A DNA stretch of 64,000 bases from Synaphobranchus kaupii (lineage: Eukaryota; Chordata; Actinopteri; Anguilliformes; Synaphobranchidae), in the NCBI GenBank assembly GCA_029718625.1, contig CM056380.1, positions 100,303,971 to 100,367,970 of the forward strand. Reading direction: 5' to 3'. The notes under the pieces were generated by a model. It saw only the letters and a program-made list of their open reading frames with translations. It searched no databases and was not told the origin of the DNA. A program made the translations under genes and the position numbers. Position 1 is the stretch's first letter. Every line of letters begins with the position of its first letter. This document shows positions 1 through 14,073 of the stretch, one piece after another.

Positions 1-1439
1 CTTCCCACTGGGTATATATTATACAAATATCCAGTAGCATGCAGCAATGCTTACCTAATCAGGCCAGTCATTGTTTTGTTTACCAATCAAGTAAATACAT
101 GCACTGTTACTGACAGAACATTAAAAAGCATAGGAGGCAATGTAAAGTAGCACTGCACAGTTACAGCAACTCAACACCTCAGCACAATAGCAAACTAGCA
201 CAGGAAAATATATTTTTTTAAATGGTTTTTGGTTACATATATACAAAAATTAAATGTACATAGTATATTTGTAAAGTTAATATACCGCATTTTGTAGTTT
301 TTAAAAGAGAGAATCAAAGTGTGCCACAAAGGATAACTAACAAAGTACAGAACAGAGCTTAGATGGCCAGCGGCTATGTACAGTTATAAATGGTTAATGT
401 GGCTTTTATAGATTTCCTTTCTGTACGATAAATGGGACACAAGTTTTGCCAGTGGAAAACCTAAATTATAGCTGTAGCACTGTGTCAACTCGTCTGGTGC
501 AAGACAAGGTTAGACACTGTCATATCACTGGTTATTGCAGCAGACATTTAACCTTTGATCTCATTCGTGTCACACCTCAGTGCTAAGTACAGCCCCATTA
601 CTGTAAATACTTGTCACTTTCTTGGAGACAGGCCTGCAGTTTTAATGGTTTATACTCTTGATCCATACTCAAAGGTTTTAGACAGATTTAATTTAGGTTT
701 TTTTTCACTCTCTCTCTCTCTTAAACTTCAGTGCGTTTCTTATGCGCTCTAAGATGTTTTTCAAATTTGAGACGGCACACATTCCAGCTTTAAGAGGCCA
801 TAGATGAATGATTAAACACAAACTCAAAATAGGTTGACTAAGGATGAAAAGCATGCATTAAAATAGCTGGTGGCAGGGCAATGTGCTGTCTTGCGCTGCC
901 AAAGTTATCCTCACTGTCGATTCATGTTTTAGCGGACGGTTAAAAGCATGTCCAACGCAACATATTCTAAGACGTATGTGACCACAGCTGGAAAAAAGAA
1001 GACATTTTAAATCAGATAAATACATTTCAGATTCATGCACAGCAGTGCAGCTGTATTAATATTTCACAGTGATATTATATAATATTTCAGCCGTTATGCT
1101 TTTATATGTCAGCAAACATTATAAAACTCGGCAAGCAATCAGCAAGGTGTGGCCTAGCAATAAAATACGGTTTGGGAAAGATGACTGCTGTTGGAATGAG
1201 CTTGTGATCCTATAGTATAGTGTGCTGTACAGATGATCCATCTCTGTTGTGCCTTGCACATACTTGTGGGGGGTAGCCATGTGACAGAATATGAGGGATA
1301 TATTGATAAATTGATTTTGTCAGGCCTCGTCGCCGTGGTGACATCCGTGCTGTGGTCCCACACCCTGCTGGCGGTCATATTAATGGTTCCCTAAGCCTTT
1401 CTCAAGAAGCCCTTTAGCTGTATGTGTGTGTGGCGTGCG

Positions 1440-1442
<3 letters not shown>
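1..1442. other. Intergenic sequence, no gene recognised
   Basis: This is AT-rich unique sequence with runs of T and A and a short CT repeat near 709-720. No coding exon was recognised on either strand. The base make-up near 190-310 would also suit a 3' UTR read from the minus strand, but nothing confirms that. Confidence 0.4.

Positions 1443-1481
<39 letters not shown>
1443..1481. repeat. (TG)n microsatellite
   Basis: About 19 uninterrupted TG units, seen directly. Confidence 0.97.
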
Positions 1482-1483
<2 letters not shown>

Positions 1484-1689
1484 TTTTTATTCTCCCTGTC
1501 TGCTTTGTGCAATGATTGTACATCTGTGCCAGCCACATTTATGACATCAAGGGTACACATCAGATGATCAATATGCTTGCACAAAACAAATAGCACAGGG
1601 CTTTAGTTTAAGCCATTACCCCTTAAAAAGTTCAGCTGCGACTCAAAGTTTCCTGGTACTCACAACCACACACATAATTCTATTCTGAG

Positions 1690-2306
1690 AAACTAATACA
1701 TGCTTTTATTGAGTAGACTTGACTACGGCAATGCCCTTTTTGCCTCATTATCTATTAGCAACCAGTTACAGTTAGTCCAAAGCTCTGCTGCTCCTTTGTT
1801 AACTAAAACCAGAACTCCTGTCTTAAAAGCTTTTCATTGGCTACCTGTTTGTGTTAGGATTGATTTTAAAGTTCTTCAGTTTATAAGTATCTTCATGGCC
1901 TAGCACTCACTTACTTATCTGACTTGCTATTAAGGTATGTGCCCAACAGGGCCCTCAGATTCTCTTTTTTACACCAAGATACGGGACTCAGACATTTGGC
2001 AGGGCATCATGTAGTGTTTATGGCCCCAGCTTTTGCTTTGGAATAGTTTGCCAGAGGGTCTGAGGGCTGCTCAGTCCTCGGATGGTTTTAAGAAGGCACT
2101 CAAGACGACGCCTTGCTTTTACCTGAATTATTACTGGTCTAGTTTTTGCTTTCTTTTGCACATACTTTGTTGTATTTCTTTTTAATACTTTTTAGTGCCT
2201 TTTGTCTTTTTAATTATCTGTTCTTTTAATTTATTCTCTGTGAGGCACTTTGTGTTGCACTAAGGTGTATGAAGTGTGCTATATAAATGAAGGTTGAATA
2301 ATACAC
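1690..2306 (+). mobile_element. L2-type LINE, 3' end fragment (degenerate)
   Basis: Conceptual translation gives LLLSRLDYGNALFASL, QLVQSSAAPLL, FHWLPVCVRIDFKVLQF and WNSLPEGLRAAQSS, then FKKAL, with stops between blocks. These are hallmarks of the C-terminal end of reverse transcriptases of fish L2/Rex-type non-LTR elements. The segment ends with gtatgaagtgtgctatataa, matching the conserved 3' tail of L2-like LINEs. The copy is 5'-truncated and full of stops, so it is dead. A CA microsatellite follows at its tail. Confidence 0.8.
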
Positions 2307-2310
2307 AAAT

Positions 2311-2311
<1 letters not shown>

Positions 2312-2391
<80 letters not shown>

Positions 2392-2404
2392 TGCACACAC
2401 ACAC
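2312..2404. repeat. (AC)n microsatellite
   Basis: About 45 CA units with a few interruptions, directly after the LINE tail. Confidence 0.97.
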
Positions 2405-3520
<1,116 letters not shown>

Positions 3521-3673
3521 CTGTAGATTTTTTAAATATAAATAAAGAATGGAAAGACCAACTGTATGTTAAACAAGCACTTTATACTGCCATCTACATG
3601 GAATGCCTACAATATTTAACACCATTGGTACAAGTATCCAAATGGGACATGTGCTCACACCATTGTCCTAAAG

Positions 3674-4436
3674 CAGTGGTTCCCAAACTCTGTCCTCGGG
3701 GACCACTGTGTATGCTGGTTTTCGTTCCAACCACAATTGCAATCCCGGAATTTTAACAAGCTGTCAATTGTTCTTAATTAGGTGTTTGTCATATTTAGAG
3801 GGATTATTTACCTTCTTAAGCCACATTATGTTAGCAATAGCTATGCATGTCATGAATAATAAAAGTCCAATATTCTCATTGTTTATTGTGCTATATTGCA
3901 AATAATTACAAAAAGAGGGGCAAAAAAAAAATTTTTTTTAACTGATTAAAATTAAAGACTGAGGTGAATCAATATGCTCCTAATTGGTGAAATTGTGGAC
4001 ACATGGCCACTAAAACAACCATTTGATAAATAATGAAGAAAAGACAAAGAGAATGATAATGAGCCAAACCTGCATTGTGTTAATACATTTAAGAAACAAA
4101 TGATGAGGGAACTTAAACACACACGTGTTCAACTACCTAATTAGGAGCCAATTGATTCACCCCAGTCTTTAATTTGATCATTTTAAAAAAATGTTACCTA
4201 TTTGCAATATAGCCCAATAAGCACAGTAGGAACACAGGAATTTTATTCTTCATGGCATGCTTAGATATTTCTGACATGGTGTGGCTTAAGAGGGTAAATA
4301 GGCTAATCCCTCTAAACATGAAAAGCAACTAATTAAGAAAAATTAACAGCTTGTTAGAATTTTGGGATTGCAATTGTGGTTGGAACGAAAACCAGCATAC
4401 ACAGTGGTCACCGAGGACCGAGTTTGGGAACCACTG
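3674..4436. mobile_element. Fold-back hAT-like MITE with 8-bp target duplications
   Basis: The element starts CAGTGGTTCCCAAACT and ends with the reverse complement of CAGTGGTTCCCAAACT. It is flanked by identical 8-bp copies of TCCTAAAG at 3666-3673 and 4437-4444. Eight-base duplications and CAGTGG-type ends are typical of hAT transposons. Almost the whole element is palindromic: the left arm (about 3674-4000) pairs with the right arm (about 4110-4436), for example GATTGCAATTGTGGTTGGAA near the right end. There is no transposase, so it depends on an autonomous hAT. Perfect flanks with diverged arms suggest moderate age. Confidence 0.88.
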
Positions 4437-4639
4437 TCCTAAAGCATTTAACCAGGTAATGACATTGGGTGTGAAAGGGCACAACGCATACTTTTCATGT
4501 TCCACTCATCCTGCATCCATTTGAACTAGGACAAGGATAAAGGCAATTACTCAAGCTTAAACAAAGGAAACACATTACAGTGAATGCTACTAACTTCCTT
4601 AGCTGACTTTTATCCTTTATCCAGGGCATTTTAAATAGT

Positions 4640-4790
4640 TCATGCTTTATACATTGCTGTTTATACAGCTGGATAGTTACCAAAGTCACGTAGCTGTCTT
4701 GCTGTACTCAAGGGAACAATGGCACTGCTCCACCCAGGATCTGACTCAGAAACGTGGAGTCATGCACCCTATTCACAGAACATACCTGAT
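4640..4790 (-). mobile_element. Degraded tRNA-derived SINE fragment
   Basis: Reading the minus strand, the order of blocks resembles the better-preserved SINE at 46262-46509: the 'tatacagctggata', 'ctcaagggaacaatggcactg' and 'ccacccaggatctga' segments match in order. The B box is damaged and the 3' tail is absent. Confidence 0.5.
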
Positions 4791-7123
4791 CACATTTTTA
4801 CATTAAAATGGCATACCCAGAAACAACCGTCATGGTGAGTTATGGTTTGTATCCCCATCAAGTGGTGGTGTGAGGGGTGGCATGTGATACGTTGCCAAAA
4901 TCACTAATACTAATCCAATGTATTTCCCTTAACTGAATGCTTTGAACAGGAGAACCTAAAAACTGTGCACTCTGTCAATAAGCGTGGTGGTTTAAAACAA
5001 CTCCACTCTACTTACGCGCCGGGCGTCATCGCTACTGAAATGTATTTCTAATCTATTTCTGACTTCCAAGAGCTTGACATTAAATAGCCTTATTACTGCC
5101 TAATTAACTGGTTTACAGAGTCAACCTTTTCACCAATCCTGTCATTGAAATGAACGCGTAGAGTTTATAAAACCTCCTCATTAGGCTTGTGCACATGTCC
5201 TTATTTTATACACAACACATTATATAACTCTAACCCTGGAAATGTGACTGTTGCTCAAGCCGTTATTCCAAAGCTATTGCTCAGAACTGGTGGGGATGCG
5301 TTCTTTGCCATGGGATGTGAGTGCTGGTGAGGATCATAGCGCCTCCTACTGGTTAGCGGTCAAAACGCGTCCGCACTTCCGGATCCTTCTTTATTAAGTG
5401 CTGTAGTGACATCCTGGCCACACGTTGTTCCGTCCCCCTATTGATCAATTTTCACCACCCAGATTCCAAGACAAGACTGCAGTTATTCAGGGTATGACAG
5501 CCATGTTTTATTGATGTCATAAAGCTGGCATGTACAGTATCAGGTCGCTATTTCAGTGCGGTAGCAATCACTGACAGCAGAGCAGTGGCATGAATAATGA
5601 ATGTGATTTTTTTTTTTTTAGCGTTGGGATCCTGAAAGCTTTTAACGGTCTTCGTATTAGTTTGTACATAATTTCTTTACCCCGTGGAACAAAAAAAAGC
5701 TTATGAGACAAACTGCTCATTAGGAAAAACCAACCCTGGCAAGTAAGAACTGAACACAATACCCACAATCCTTGTTAATGCAACTCGTGCAACTAGTCAA
5801 AAAGAAGAGGCATTACACAGAGCAAATACATGCATAAACAGAGACGGTAAGAGCAGAATTAATGGTTACTAGTATATAAGGACCAATCATTCTGCCCAAG
5901 CCCCTCAAAGCCTGTTTCACGCTGGTGGAATGGGGGAAAAAATAGGGAAATACCTTGCTAAACAAGTCCCCAGAGGAAATGAGTGTTGAACCACCCGTTC
6001 AACACTCCCCTCGTCATCCCTGTGCCCCCCCGAACCCCCCATTCTCATATCACAGAGCTATCATATGACACAGGACAGCTTCTCATTACAGGCCTGCACA
6101 GGGAGCCCCCCCTGAGTGGGAAACACTGCTGTGCAGTACAGCAGAGCCCCTCAATCACGCCTTCCTCTTCCTTCCACAAATATCCCTACAATTCACACCC
6201 TAAGGCGAAGCGGTCTACTGCTTTTAAAGCCTTTAAAGCTTGCAGCATCTAAAAAAAATTATACTTCCGCAACTTTTTTTAGCTGTTGCCTGTTATAAGT
6301 TCATTTTTTATCTGTTTCCTGTATAAACGACATATGTTTTTTGTTTTTTTTCCGTCTCCACGCAGAAAAGTGCCGTCTGGCAAAAACGAGGAGGAAGGAC
6401 ACTGATAAACAATGCTTTGTTTCTCGTGCGGAGAGGGACAATCGCGGAACGGCGTGGAGATCGAGTACAATGGCAGTTGAAATATTCATGGGTCGTCATT
6501 GTTTATTTAACAATTCATGCTGTCCAAATCGTCCCCATTGTCTGCTGGCGCGACTGACAGCCGAGACATTCATGGAAACGGCCTGGGATGTCCTTGTGGC
6601 TTCCCAGAACGGGAGATATCCTGTGAATCCATTCTTAAAGAGGATCATATTTTTGGTTCATCCAGGCAGTGACGGTTTATCAGGGCACTTCAAGCCAACT
6701 TTGAGAGGAGCAGCGGGCACCGGGGCCGTTGCGAACACGGCTGTAACCCGCTGCGGAGAATATCGCAATGTGGACAGGTTAATCTGCCACCACAACCTGC
6801 CAGTAAGACACGATAAATCACACAGTATTAAATTATCACAGTGGGAATTCATGCCACCGTCAGCAGCAGCAGCAGCAGCCTGCTGCAACAGCCTTATCTT
6901 TCTCCTGTGGATGGTTTCTTCTTTCTGCTAGAACCGGGGAAAGGTTCTCACCCCAGAAACCGGCCGTACTTGATATGATGATATCTTGTAGTAAACGTCC
7001 TATCACAAGCTCAGCCAATCAGATCTGAGAGGTTGCATTGCATAGAAAGCAACGTCTGCTGATGGATCGAGGTACTGCATCAAAAGGCTAAATGAACAAC
7101 ATTGATAAATCCACAAAGAGAGA

Positions 7124-7125
<2 letters not shown>
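4791..7125. other. Intergenic, no gene recognised
   Basis: An ORF of 196 codons at 6341-6931 has no recognisable domain. I treat it as chance. The surrounding 6340-6900 sequence is complex and repeat-free, so it could be a conserved non-coding element, but that needs comparison with other fish. Confidence 0.35.

Positions 7126-7154
<29 letters not shown>
7126..7154. repeat. Poly(G) run
   Basis: Twenty-nine G residues flanked by GA repeats. The exact length may be unreliable in assembly. Confidence 0.95.
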
Positions 7155-9014
7155 AGAGAGAAAGAGGGAGATGCACATTTTAGTTAAACTCTAACTCATC
7201 TGCATGTCTGGACATCTTCATATGCAGATTAATGAGATGCTTGAAATGACTAACATAAAGCTATCATACACCCTCTCCAGTGGGGACGTGGGACCATTAA
7301 TTGGTGTGAGTGATTACTTTGTCTGCTGACTCTGGGTGGCTTGGCTGGACAACTGTTTGGGTCTGACCGCCAAAGAAATTAAATTTCCTTTAAGTTTCAA
7401 TTTTCTCATTTTAGATGATAGTAGATGACATTGTTTATACATGATCAATCGATATGTAGCCTAAAAGAGGAGGATCAATGCATGATGGTAATTACAATAC
7501 TAAAAACAATCGCTTCATTAAACCAGCTGTTCTTAAGTTTAATTGGCCCTGGCTGACTTGTCTGTTTTACAAAACCGCGCACAGTTGAAAAGCCCTTAAG
7601 TGCACCGTTGTTCTATGCTGTGTCACATATCAGCATTCCCAAATGCTTTTTTCAGAGGAAATCGAGTCTATAAGTACAAATGTGCCGCAAAGATGATATA
7701 TGCACAGAACTTGGTTTGGATTAGCAAGAGGATTTATTCAACGAAAGCTCTGACTCCTTTCATCCTACTTCATCCACAGGCACAGATCTGTCCACAGGTT
7801 TGTTGTCTTTTTTCTTTTTCATGCAGAACAAAAAAATTGCTCTCTGGACATTCAAAGCTATTTCCACTGTGAAAATGTATTGATTCCAGTTGTGTGTTAA
7901 TTCCTGCAATCCTGTTGTTTTCCTACACTCCTGACACCTGTCTGAGCTTTGTTCTAAACACGGGTCAGCAGAGATATTCAGAGGTGAGAATGAATTAGCT
8001 ATGCTGAAAAAGGTCATTTGGTAGTGTTCTCATAGAAGGATCACTATAGGATTCAATACATTTTCAACAAAAACATTTATCACAGCATCTCTGAGAACAT
8101 GTGAAAAGCATTATGTGTAAAACACATTTTTTTGTTATTGGAAGTAAAAATGTGAAAAAAGGCTGGCTTCCCTGCTGTTTTCACGTCTTGTGAACCTTGA
8201 CATTCTAAGAATCTGTGGAACTCTATTGTACATGGCCCTCAGCCAATAAGAACAGCCCTGCTAAATGGAAGACTGAGGAAACCTATTCGCCTCACACCCA
8301 CTGACTGAGTGACTTTGGAGCAATGTGGGTCAGCCCTGTGATCCACGCATAGAGCTCCTATAGACCCACTTCTGTGGTTGGATTCTTGTTACCCCAGAAA
8401 AATATGCACATGAAGTTTACATCTAACATCGTGGTCATCCTACAGGGCCTTCAGCAAACTGATCTGAGCGAACATGGAGGCTGAAGTGACTGAGATTTTG
8501 CTTTACAAATAGGCGCATTACATTTGCATTACTGGCAGTTGGGTTGCTCTTACTCAGATTGACTTATAACGCAAACACGCGCGCATAGATCAGGGATCGA
8601 AGTGCATTTGGACCCTAGAGAAGGAAGTATAGTCCCAGTAGACAGACAGTAAAGTGAAAAAGTGCTTGACTCAGCTAACAACTTGTTAACACCCTGGCAA
8701 GCATTAGCTAATAAATATATACAAACATAAAACAAATATGACAGTTCACCAAACAAATATAAAGAAGGTGGAGGCAACAGAGGTTTAACCACTATCAATA
8801 CTCTGCAAGGACTGCAGTGCTTATTACAGATGATGTACAAGAGTAAAACCAGCTCCCCCTGCAGGTTATGAGCAGACCTGCATATACGCAGACTTATGTT
8901 GTCAGTTTGGCTTAAAATCAAACAGTTTTCCTAACATGAGCAGGTGCGAGGCCAGACTCTTGTAAACTGACACAACGTGCTTATCACGCTATCTGCAGGA
9001 TAAGAGCACACCCA
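7155..9014. other. Intergenic, no gene recognised
   Basis: Unique, mildly AT-rich sequence. No coding exon, RNA gene or repeat family was recognised. Confidence 0.35.
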
Positions 9015-9269
9015 CTATGTTCCCGCCTGCTGAATTATTTTTATAATCAAATTATACAGCAGCTCAGTAACAGCTTCTGGCTCTTGGCTGTCATTAATTT
9101 CGACAACATTACCATTGTCAGGGCAGGGCTCAGAAGAGCCCCAAGTGTTCTCGACGAATTCATTATCTGTTCGTCTTATTTCAAACATGGCTCTCTTTAC
9201 TTCTAGTCCCTGTCCCGCCATTATATCTGCGAGCTCTGAGCACATTGATTGCCCCCCGGTTGATGCCAT
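9015..9269 (-). CDS. Hypothetical 84-aa ORF, possibly an old exon or element fragment
   Basis: The frame reads MASTGGQSMCSELADIMAG, and later FVENTWGSSEPCPDNGN and NDSQEPEAVTELLYN. It is rich in Glu, Asp and Asn and lacks simple repeats, which is more protein-like than its neighbours. An in-frame stop lies just upstream of the ATG. I recognise no family, no splice partner and no promoter. It may be a decayed transposon ORF, a lone exon or chance. Confidence 0.2.
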   Translation of the reverse strand: MASTGGQSMCSELADIMAGQGLEVKRAMFEIRRTDNEFVENTWGSSEPCPDNGNVVEINDSQEPEAVTELLYNLIIKIIQQAGT

Positions 9270-11174
9270 TGGGGGCAGGGTTTAACGTGGACTGTGGTTC
9301 ATCGAGGTATGCTGTGGATAGCCTACAATGTGTTTGGTAAGAACTATGAATCTGTTTATTTAAAGCATTTTTGTATCGTCCATTGTGTAGGAAATGGGAG
9401 GTTAACCTGTTCAGGTAGCGACCAATAAACCAGCTCAATTAAGAATGTGCATTTTATCATGCTTCTGTCCTGCAAATTTACTCTTTGTACTGAAGCAGGC
9501 AACCGTCAATAACCTCTGTGGAGGCCAGAGAACAATCAATGAACCAATCAGAAACATCTTTGCTTAATAGCAAAGCTTCTTCTGTCTGGCAAAACAAATG
9601 AAAGGATTTAATGAGGAAACATTCAGTATCTCGCTAAAGCAAGCCTACAAGCACAAGAGCAGTCAGCAGACATTCAAGAAATGTATTTTTTTTTATTTGT
9701 GATATTATGAAAAGTGTGCAGAGCATGTCAATTACAACACCCAATCCTTCAACATGGGTACAGTGTTTCTAAAGAACAGATCATAATTTACCACATTCTG
9801 TTACCCATTTTGGGAAATCAACAGAAATAATTACCACGGCTTGGTAGCATATAAAAACATTTCAAAACATTAGTTTTATATAAAAAGTATATACGTATAG
9901 CAAGAAAACGTGGCCATGAAAATAAATGACATCAAAGCCTATTTCTTGAAGTTGAAAAAACCATTCAAGCAATGCTAAAGGCAAGCTCAACCTCTATAAA
10001 TCAGACTTTTAGACAGAGAACCAGTTTCTTGAGTAATCTCCTCCCACAGTCACTACATATACAAGATAGACTGAAGAATGTAGTTTTGTAACTGAAAGTA
10101 AAAATGTCAACATCCAATCTTGCCTAAACGAACAAGAGCTACAGTATTCAGCACTGTTATCTGAGTTATCACGGTTCTGTATAGTATAAACGCATATAGA
10201 GACGTTTAGTATAAGGAAATTTGGCTGCTTCACAGTTGCGGTAATGTCTCATTTATGGCATTACAACACGATTTCTTGCTTATCTGCATCGACCCCAGGC
10301 TGGGACTCGCACTTCCCTTCCTGACTGTGTGAAGACCCATTTATGAGCAGGTAACAATAATCTGCAGACTGTATTTGTCACAATTGATTCGCGCGCCCGC
10401 GGTGCTAAGGGAAAGCAGCAGGCAGGAAGGAGGGAAGGAGGAGTTGTGGGGCACATTCATTCAATAGGGTGTGGAAATAGGAGAGGGGGTATCTTCAGGT
10501 CACACACAAGATGCTAACTAATGCATGGGGAAAATGTGTGCTAAACCATGCCAAAAAGTTAAATTGAGTTTTCAAAACGGTCAGTAGAGCAATTTTCAAG
10601 CCCTCTCCACTCTGAACAAAACTTGGATCTCACCTCCTGTGCTTCAGAAGGTATAATGAGATGCATTATCTCACCATTATCTACACGTAAAAAATTTAAG
10701 AACAGCTGTCCGTTGGCAAACCAATAAATCTGTATTTTCTCCTCTCCATGAACACATGGAATGTCAACAAGCATTCAAAGCCCTTGCTTTCTTCCATCTT
10801 TGTGGGTAAAATGGGCTCCAGTAACACAGACGTTCTCATCTTCCAGTGGTGCGCTAGCATTGCTGTCTGATTTTTATCCCCTGTAGATTTTCAAAAGCCC
10901 TCAAAGTGCCTGTACATACATTCACATGTGTGTGTGTATTTGTGTGGATCATGCTTTTTCTCAACAATGAATGAATCACATATTTAAACTGTACTGTACA
11001 GTGTGTTTAGGATGTAATATTTGAAAATAATCAATGGACTTGTATGCATGCCGAGCATGGTATTTCTGTGACACATGCACCATCTGCTGTTTAGAGGTGG
11101 TACAGCACCCTGAATAAAAATAAAATTCAAGATGCTCAATCCCTCAACCGGATCTGATTTACGAGTATCTACAG
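9270..11174. other. Intergenic, no gene recognised
   Basis: Unique sequence with one short CG-rich patch near 10390. No recognisable gene on either strand. Confidence 0.35.
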
Positions 11175-11586
11175 CAGGGGTTCTCAAAGTGCGGCCCCCG
11201 AAAACATTTGTGTGGCCCGGGTTAAGTCCACGTGAAAGGAAATACATATTACAGCATATTAGAAATCACTAATGGTCCATTTTAATACAGCACTGTTTTA
11301 CCGACGGCACAGCGACTGGCGGCACCTAGCAACTAAAGCGGGCATTACACTATTAGCTAGTTATCAATAAGGTTTGATAGAAGTTGGACTTCTAAAGTAT
11401 CTTATCTTCATTAATATTTACAGTATAATTGCTAGCTAGCTTAGTAGCCTATTTGATCAGTGTTGCTATTTTTTATTTGGACTTAATTTAGATTTCATGA
11501 GTGTTATTTTTTTTTCTTGTGCGGCCCTCCATCCAATGCAGGCTCCCTTAATTGGCCCTCAGTCACCAAAGCTTTGAGAACCCCTG
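11175..11586. mobile_element. Non-autonomous hAT element with perfect 8-bp target duplications
   Basis: The 412-bp element starts CAGGGGTTCTCAAAG and ends CTTTGAGAACCCCTG. Identical 8-bp copies of ATCTACAG lie at 11167-11174 and 11587-11594. The GCGGCCC motif just inside both ends is typical of Charlie-type hAT elements. There is no transposase, so it is an internal-deletion derivative mobilised in trans. Confidence 0.92.
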
Positions 11587-11594
11587 ATCTACAG

Positions 11595-13280
11595 GAAACG
11601 ATAGATGGTAGATGGTCTGGCTCAAACTCAAACGGGATTAACATTTAAAGTGTTGCGTTATGTAACACGCACAGTCAGGTAAATACACAGGGATTATTTA
11701 TCATTGTAAGCAGCATCACTGAATGAGGGCTGTCCCACCACAATGCTATTGTGCCGTTTGCCAGGTTATATCTACAACGCACAGAAAACACCCAGACTAA
11801 ATTTGCTTTCATTCAAATAGAATGTACAACATTCCTAAACCAGGAAGCCTGGGGTTCATTTCATTTTCATATCCCAGACTGCACTTTGAGTTTTACCACA
11901 GCACATATCTGTGTTTGGATACAGGACCGTGTGAAACAAAAAGCTTTCCTGATCCATCTGACAAATTAGTCTGAAACTGTCTAGTGGTCTATTGTGGGAA
12001 GGTCTCAAAGGTATGGTATTGAGATGAGCTGACCAATGGGGAATATAACTATTTTGTTTCCCCCTTGGTGCAGGTTCAGCTCCCATGACCGTATATTTGG
12101 GGCTGGAGGAGACATACTGTACATATGGAGATTAATCTTCTTTCACTTTATGAAGTCCCTGTGATGCAGGCCGGCACCTTTAAATGGAGTAAATGGGAAA
12201 CATCAATAATTATGTGGATAAAAAAGGCTTATAGACTATTTAGAAAGTTGCAATGGAGTATTAAGGTACAGTATAAAATGTAAAAAGAATCCTCATGTAC
12301 AAAGTTCCTTGTTAACCCTGCATAAAACTGAGGGGGTATTCCAGAGAGAGCTGTGTGACCCACGGTTTCGGTCGCACGTCGGTTGCAGGCGGGATTAGAG
12401 GAGTGGGGAATGTCAGCGAAGGTTTGTGCCCCATACAGTTGTGCAAAGCCTTAAAAGTTATTCACACAATCTTAAAATCAATCCCAAAAACCAACGCCTT
12501 GTGGTGATTTTAAACCGGTTCTAAACCCTGACAGTCCCACTGAGTATGGTACATACTGCAGTCTGTGTAAAGGTAGGAACTCATGGTGCATTGCAAGGGT
12601 TTCCATTGAGAAAGTGGTGAGTTTTGTTTCCCAGTTGTATGCTTCAACTACTGTGTGTTTACAGCAAACAAGTGCTTTCAGTTTTGGCTCCCGTTTAAAC
12701 GAAACTTTTGCCGACAAAAAATGCAAGTATCTATATTTTGACGTGTAGTTTCTCTGCAATACAAAATAACTTCTAGTAGCAACAGGTTTACGGATTAATA
12801 TTTGGTGATAGCATAGTCGGATTGAATTCCAGCCTTGTCATTGTGATCCAGTATCACCATCAGGATGAAGCTATTTATAATAACCATGCTAAACATGGAT
12901 TTACCTGATTCTCTGCCAACAGGCCGGTGCATTAAGGGGAAACTGTAGACGTATGCCTACTTCTTTATGAATATGACCTATTTGCTTTGATAATGGCTTT
13001 ATCACATGCTGTAGATCACATTTTAAATACATTACAAATAGTACATATAATTTGTAGTATATATTCTGGCACGGGATTGCCACTCAGCTTTTAGCCTTCA
13101 GTAGCATTACCACTATAGGCATGCACATGTATCATGAGAGCTGCAGAGCTTATTGCGGTTTATAATACATATTTAATTGGTATCTAAGTAATGGCAGTGA
13201 ATGTTATGCTTTGCTATATGTATTTGCTATTTATTAGGCATTGTTAATGAATTGTATTTGTTATAATATATTATCTATGC
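11595..13280. other. Intergenic, no gene recognised
   Basis: No supported gene or repeat family. Several short ORFs overlap in different frames and look random. Confidence 0.35.
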
Positions 13281-13400
13281 ATTACATTTTTACATTACAT
13301 TTATTTAGCAGACGCTTTTATCCAAAGCGACGTACAGTAAGTGCGTACAGAGACATCATCATCATTACAGAACAGACAAGGCAAAGCACATCCTTTGCAT
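13281..13400 (-). mobile_element. SINE 3' tail fragment
   Basis: It carries TTTAGCAGACGCTTTTATCC followed by AAAGCGACGTACAGTAAG. This is the block that forms the 3' tail of the SINE at 46262-46509 and is very common in teleost genomes. The repeated 'acattacattt' at its edge is the usual tail repeat. Confidence 0.7.
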
Positions 13401-13706
13401 AATGTAGCAGCTATCCCTAGCAATGAACGTTGAGCATTTGGCACGGGTCCCTTGTCCTTATTATGAGATTAGAGTCCACCTTTGCATGGAGAAAAAAGCC
13501 TATCCTGATGCAAGCTCTGCATTAGTCAAGGTTATTGTTATTGCAGTGACACGTACGCATTAGACTGGCAGTTTCAGCTCACTGAGTGTGTCTGGATATC
13601 TACCTGTAGAGATTATTAAGGCACTGCAATTCGTTGATTCTGAGGTTAAACTCTTTTTATAGTTTTATAATTCCATTTTGTTCTCACATTTGACCCGGAG
13701 GTTGGA

Positions 13707-13729
13707 GGGGGGGGGGGGGGGGGGGGGGG
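13707..13729. repeat. Poly(G) run
   Basis: Twenty-three G residues. Confidence 0.95.
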
Positions 13730-13895
13730 CGGGTAGGAGGTTTCTGGGGCAATAGGTCCTCTTAATTCCCACAGACACAGTTCAAGGAAGATTACAGGCA
13801 CAGTACAGTTGGTATGTAGCTGCCACAAACAGTGCTGAGTAGAAGTTTTTTTTGAGATTAAGTGGACCATGGTGACTGACAGCTCCTTCATGGGA

Positions 13896-14073
<178 letters not shown>

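Noticed and set aside
1..1100. Possible 3' UTR of a minus-strand neighbour
   Set aside because: Base composition is suggestive but no coding exon, stop context or unambiguous poly(A) signal arrangement supports it.
6341..6931. 196-codon ORF on the + strand
   Set aside because: Its protein has low-complexity Ala and basic stretches and no family resemblance. No promoter or splice context supports it.
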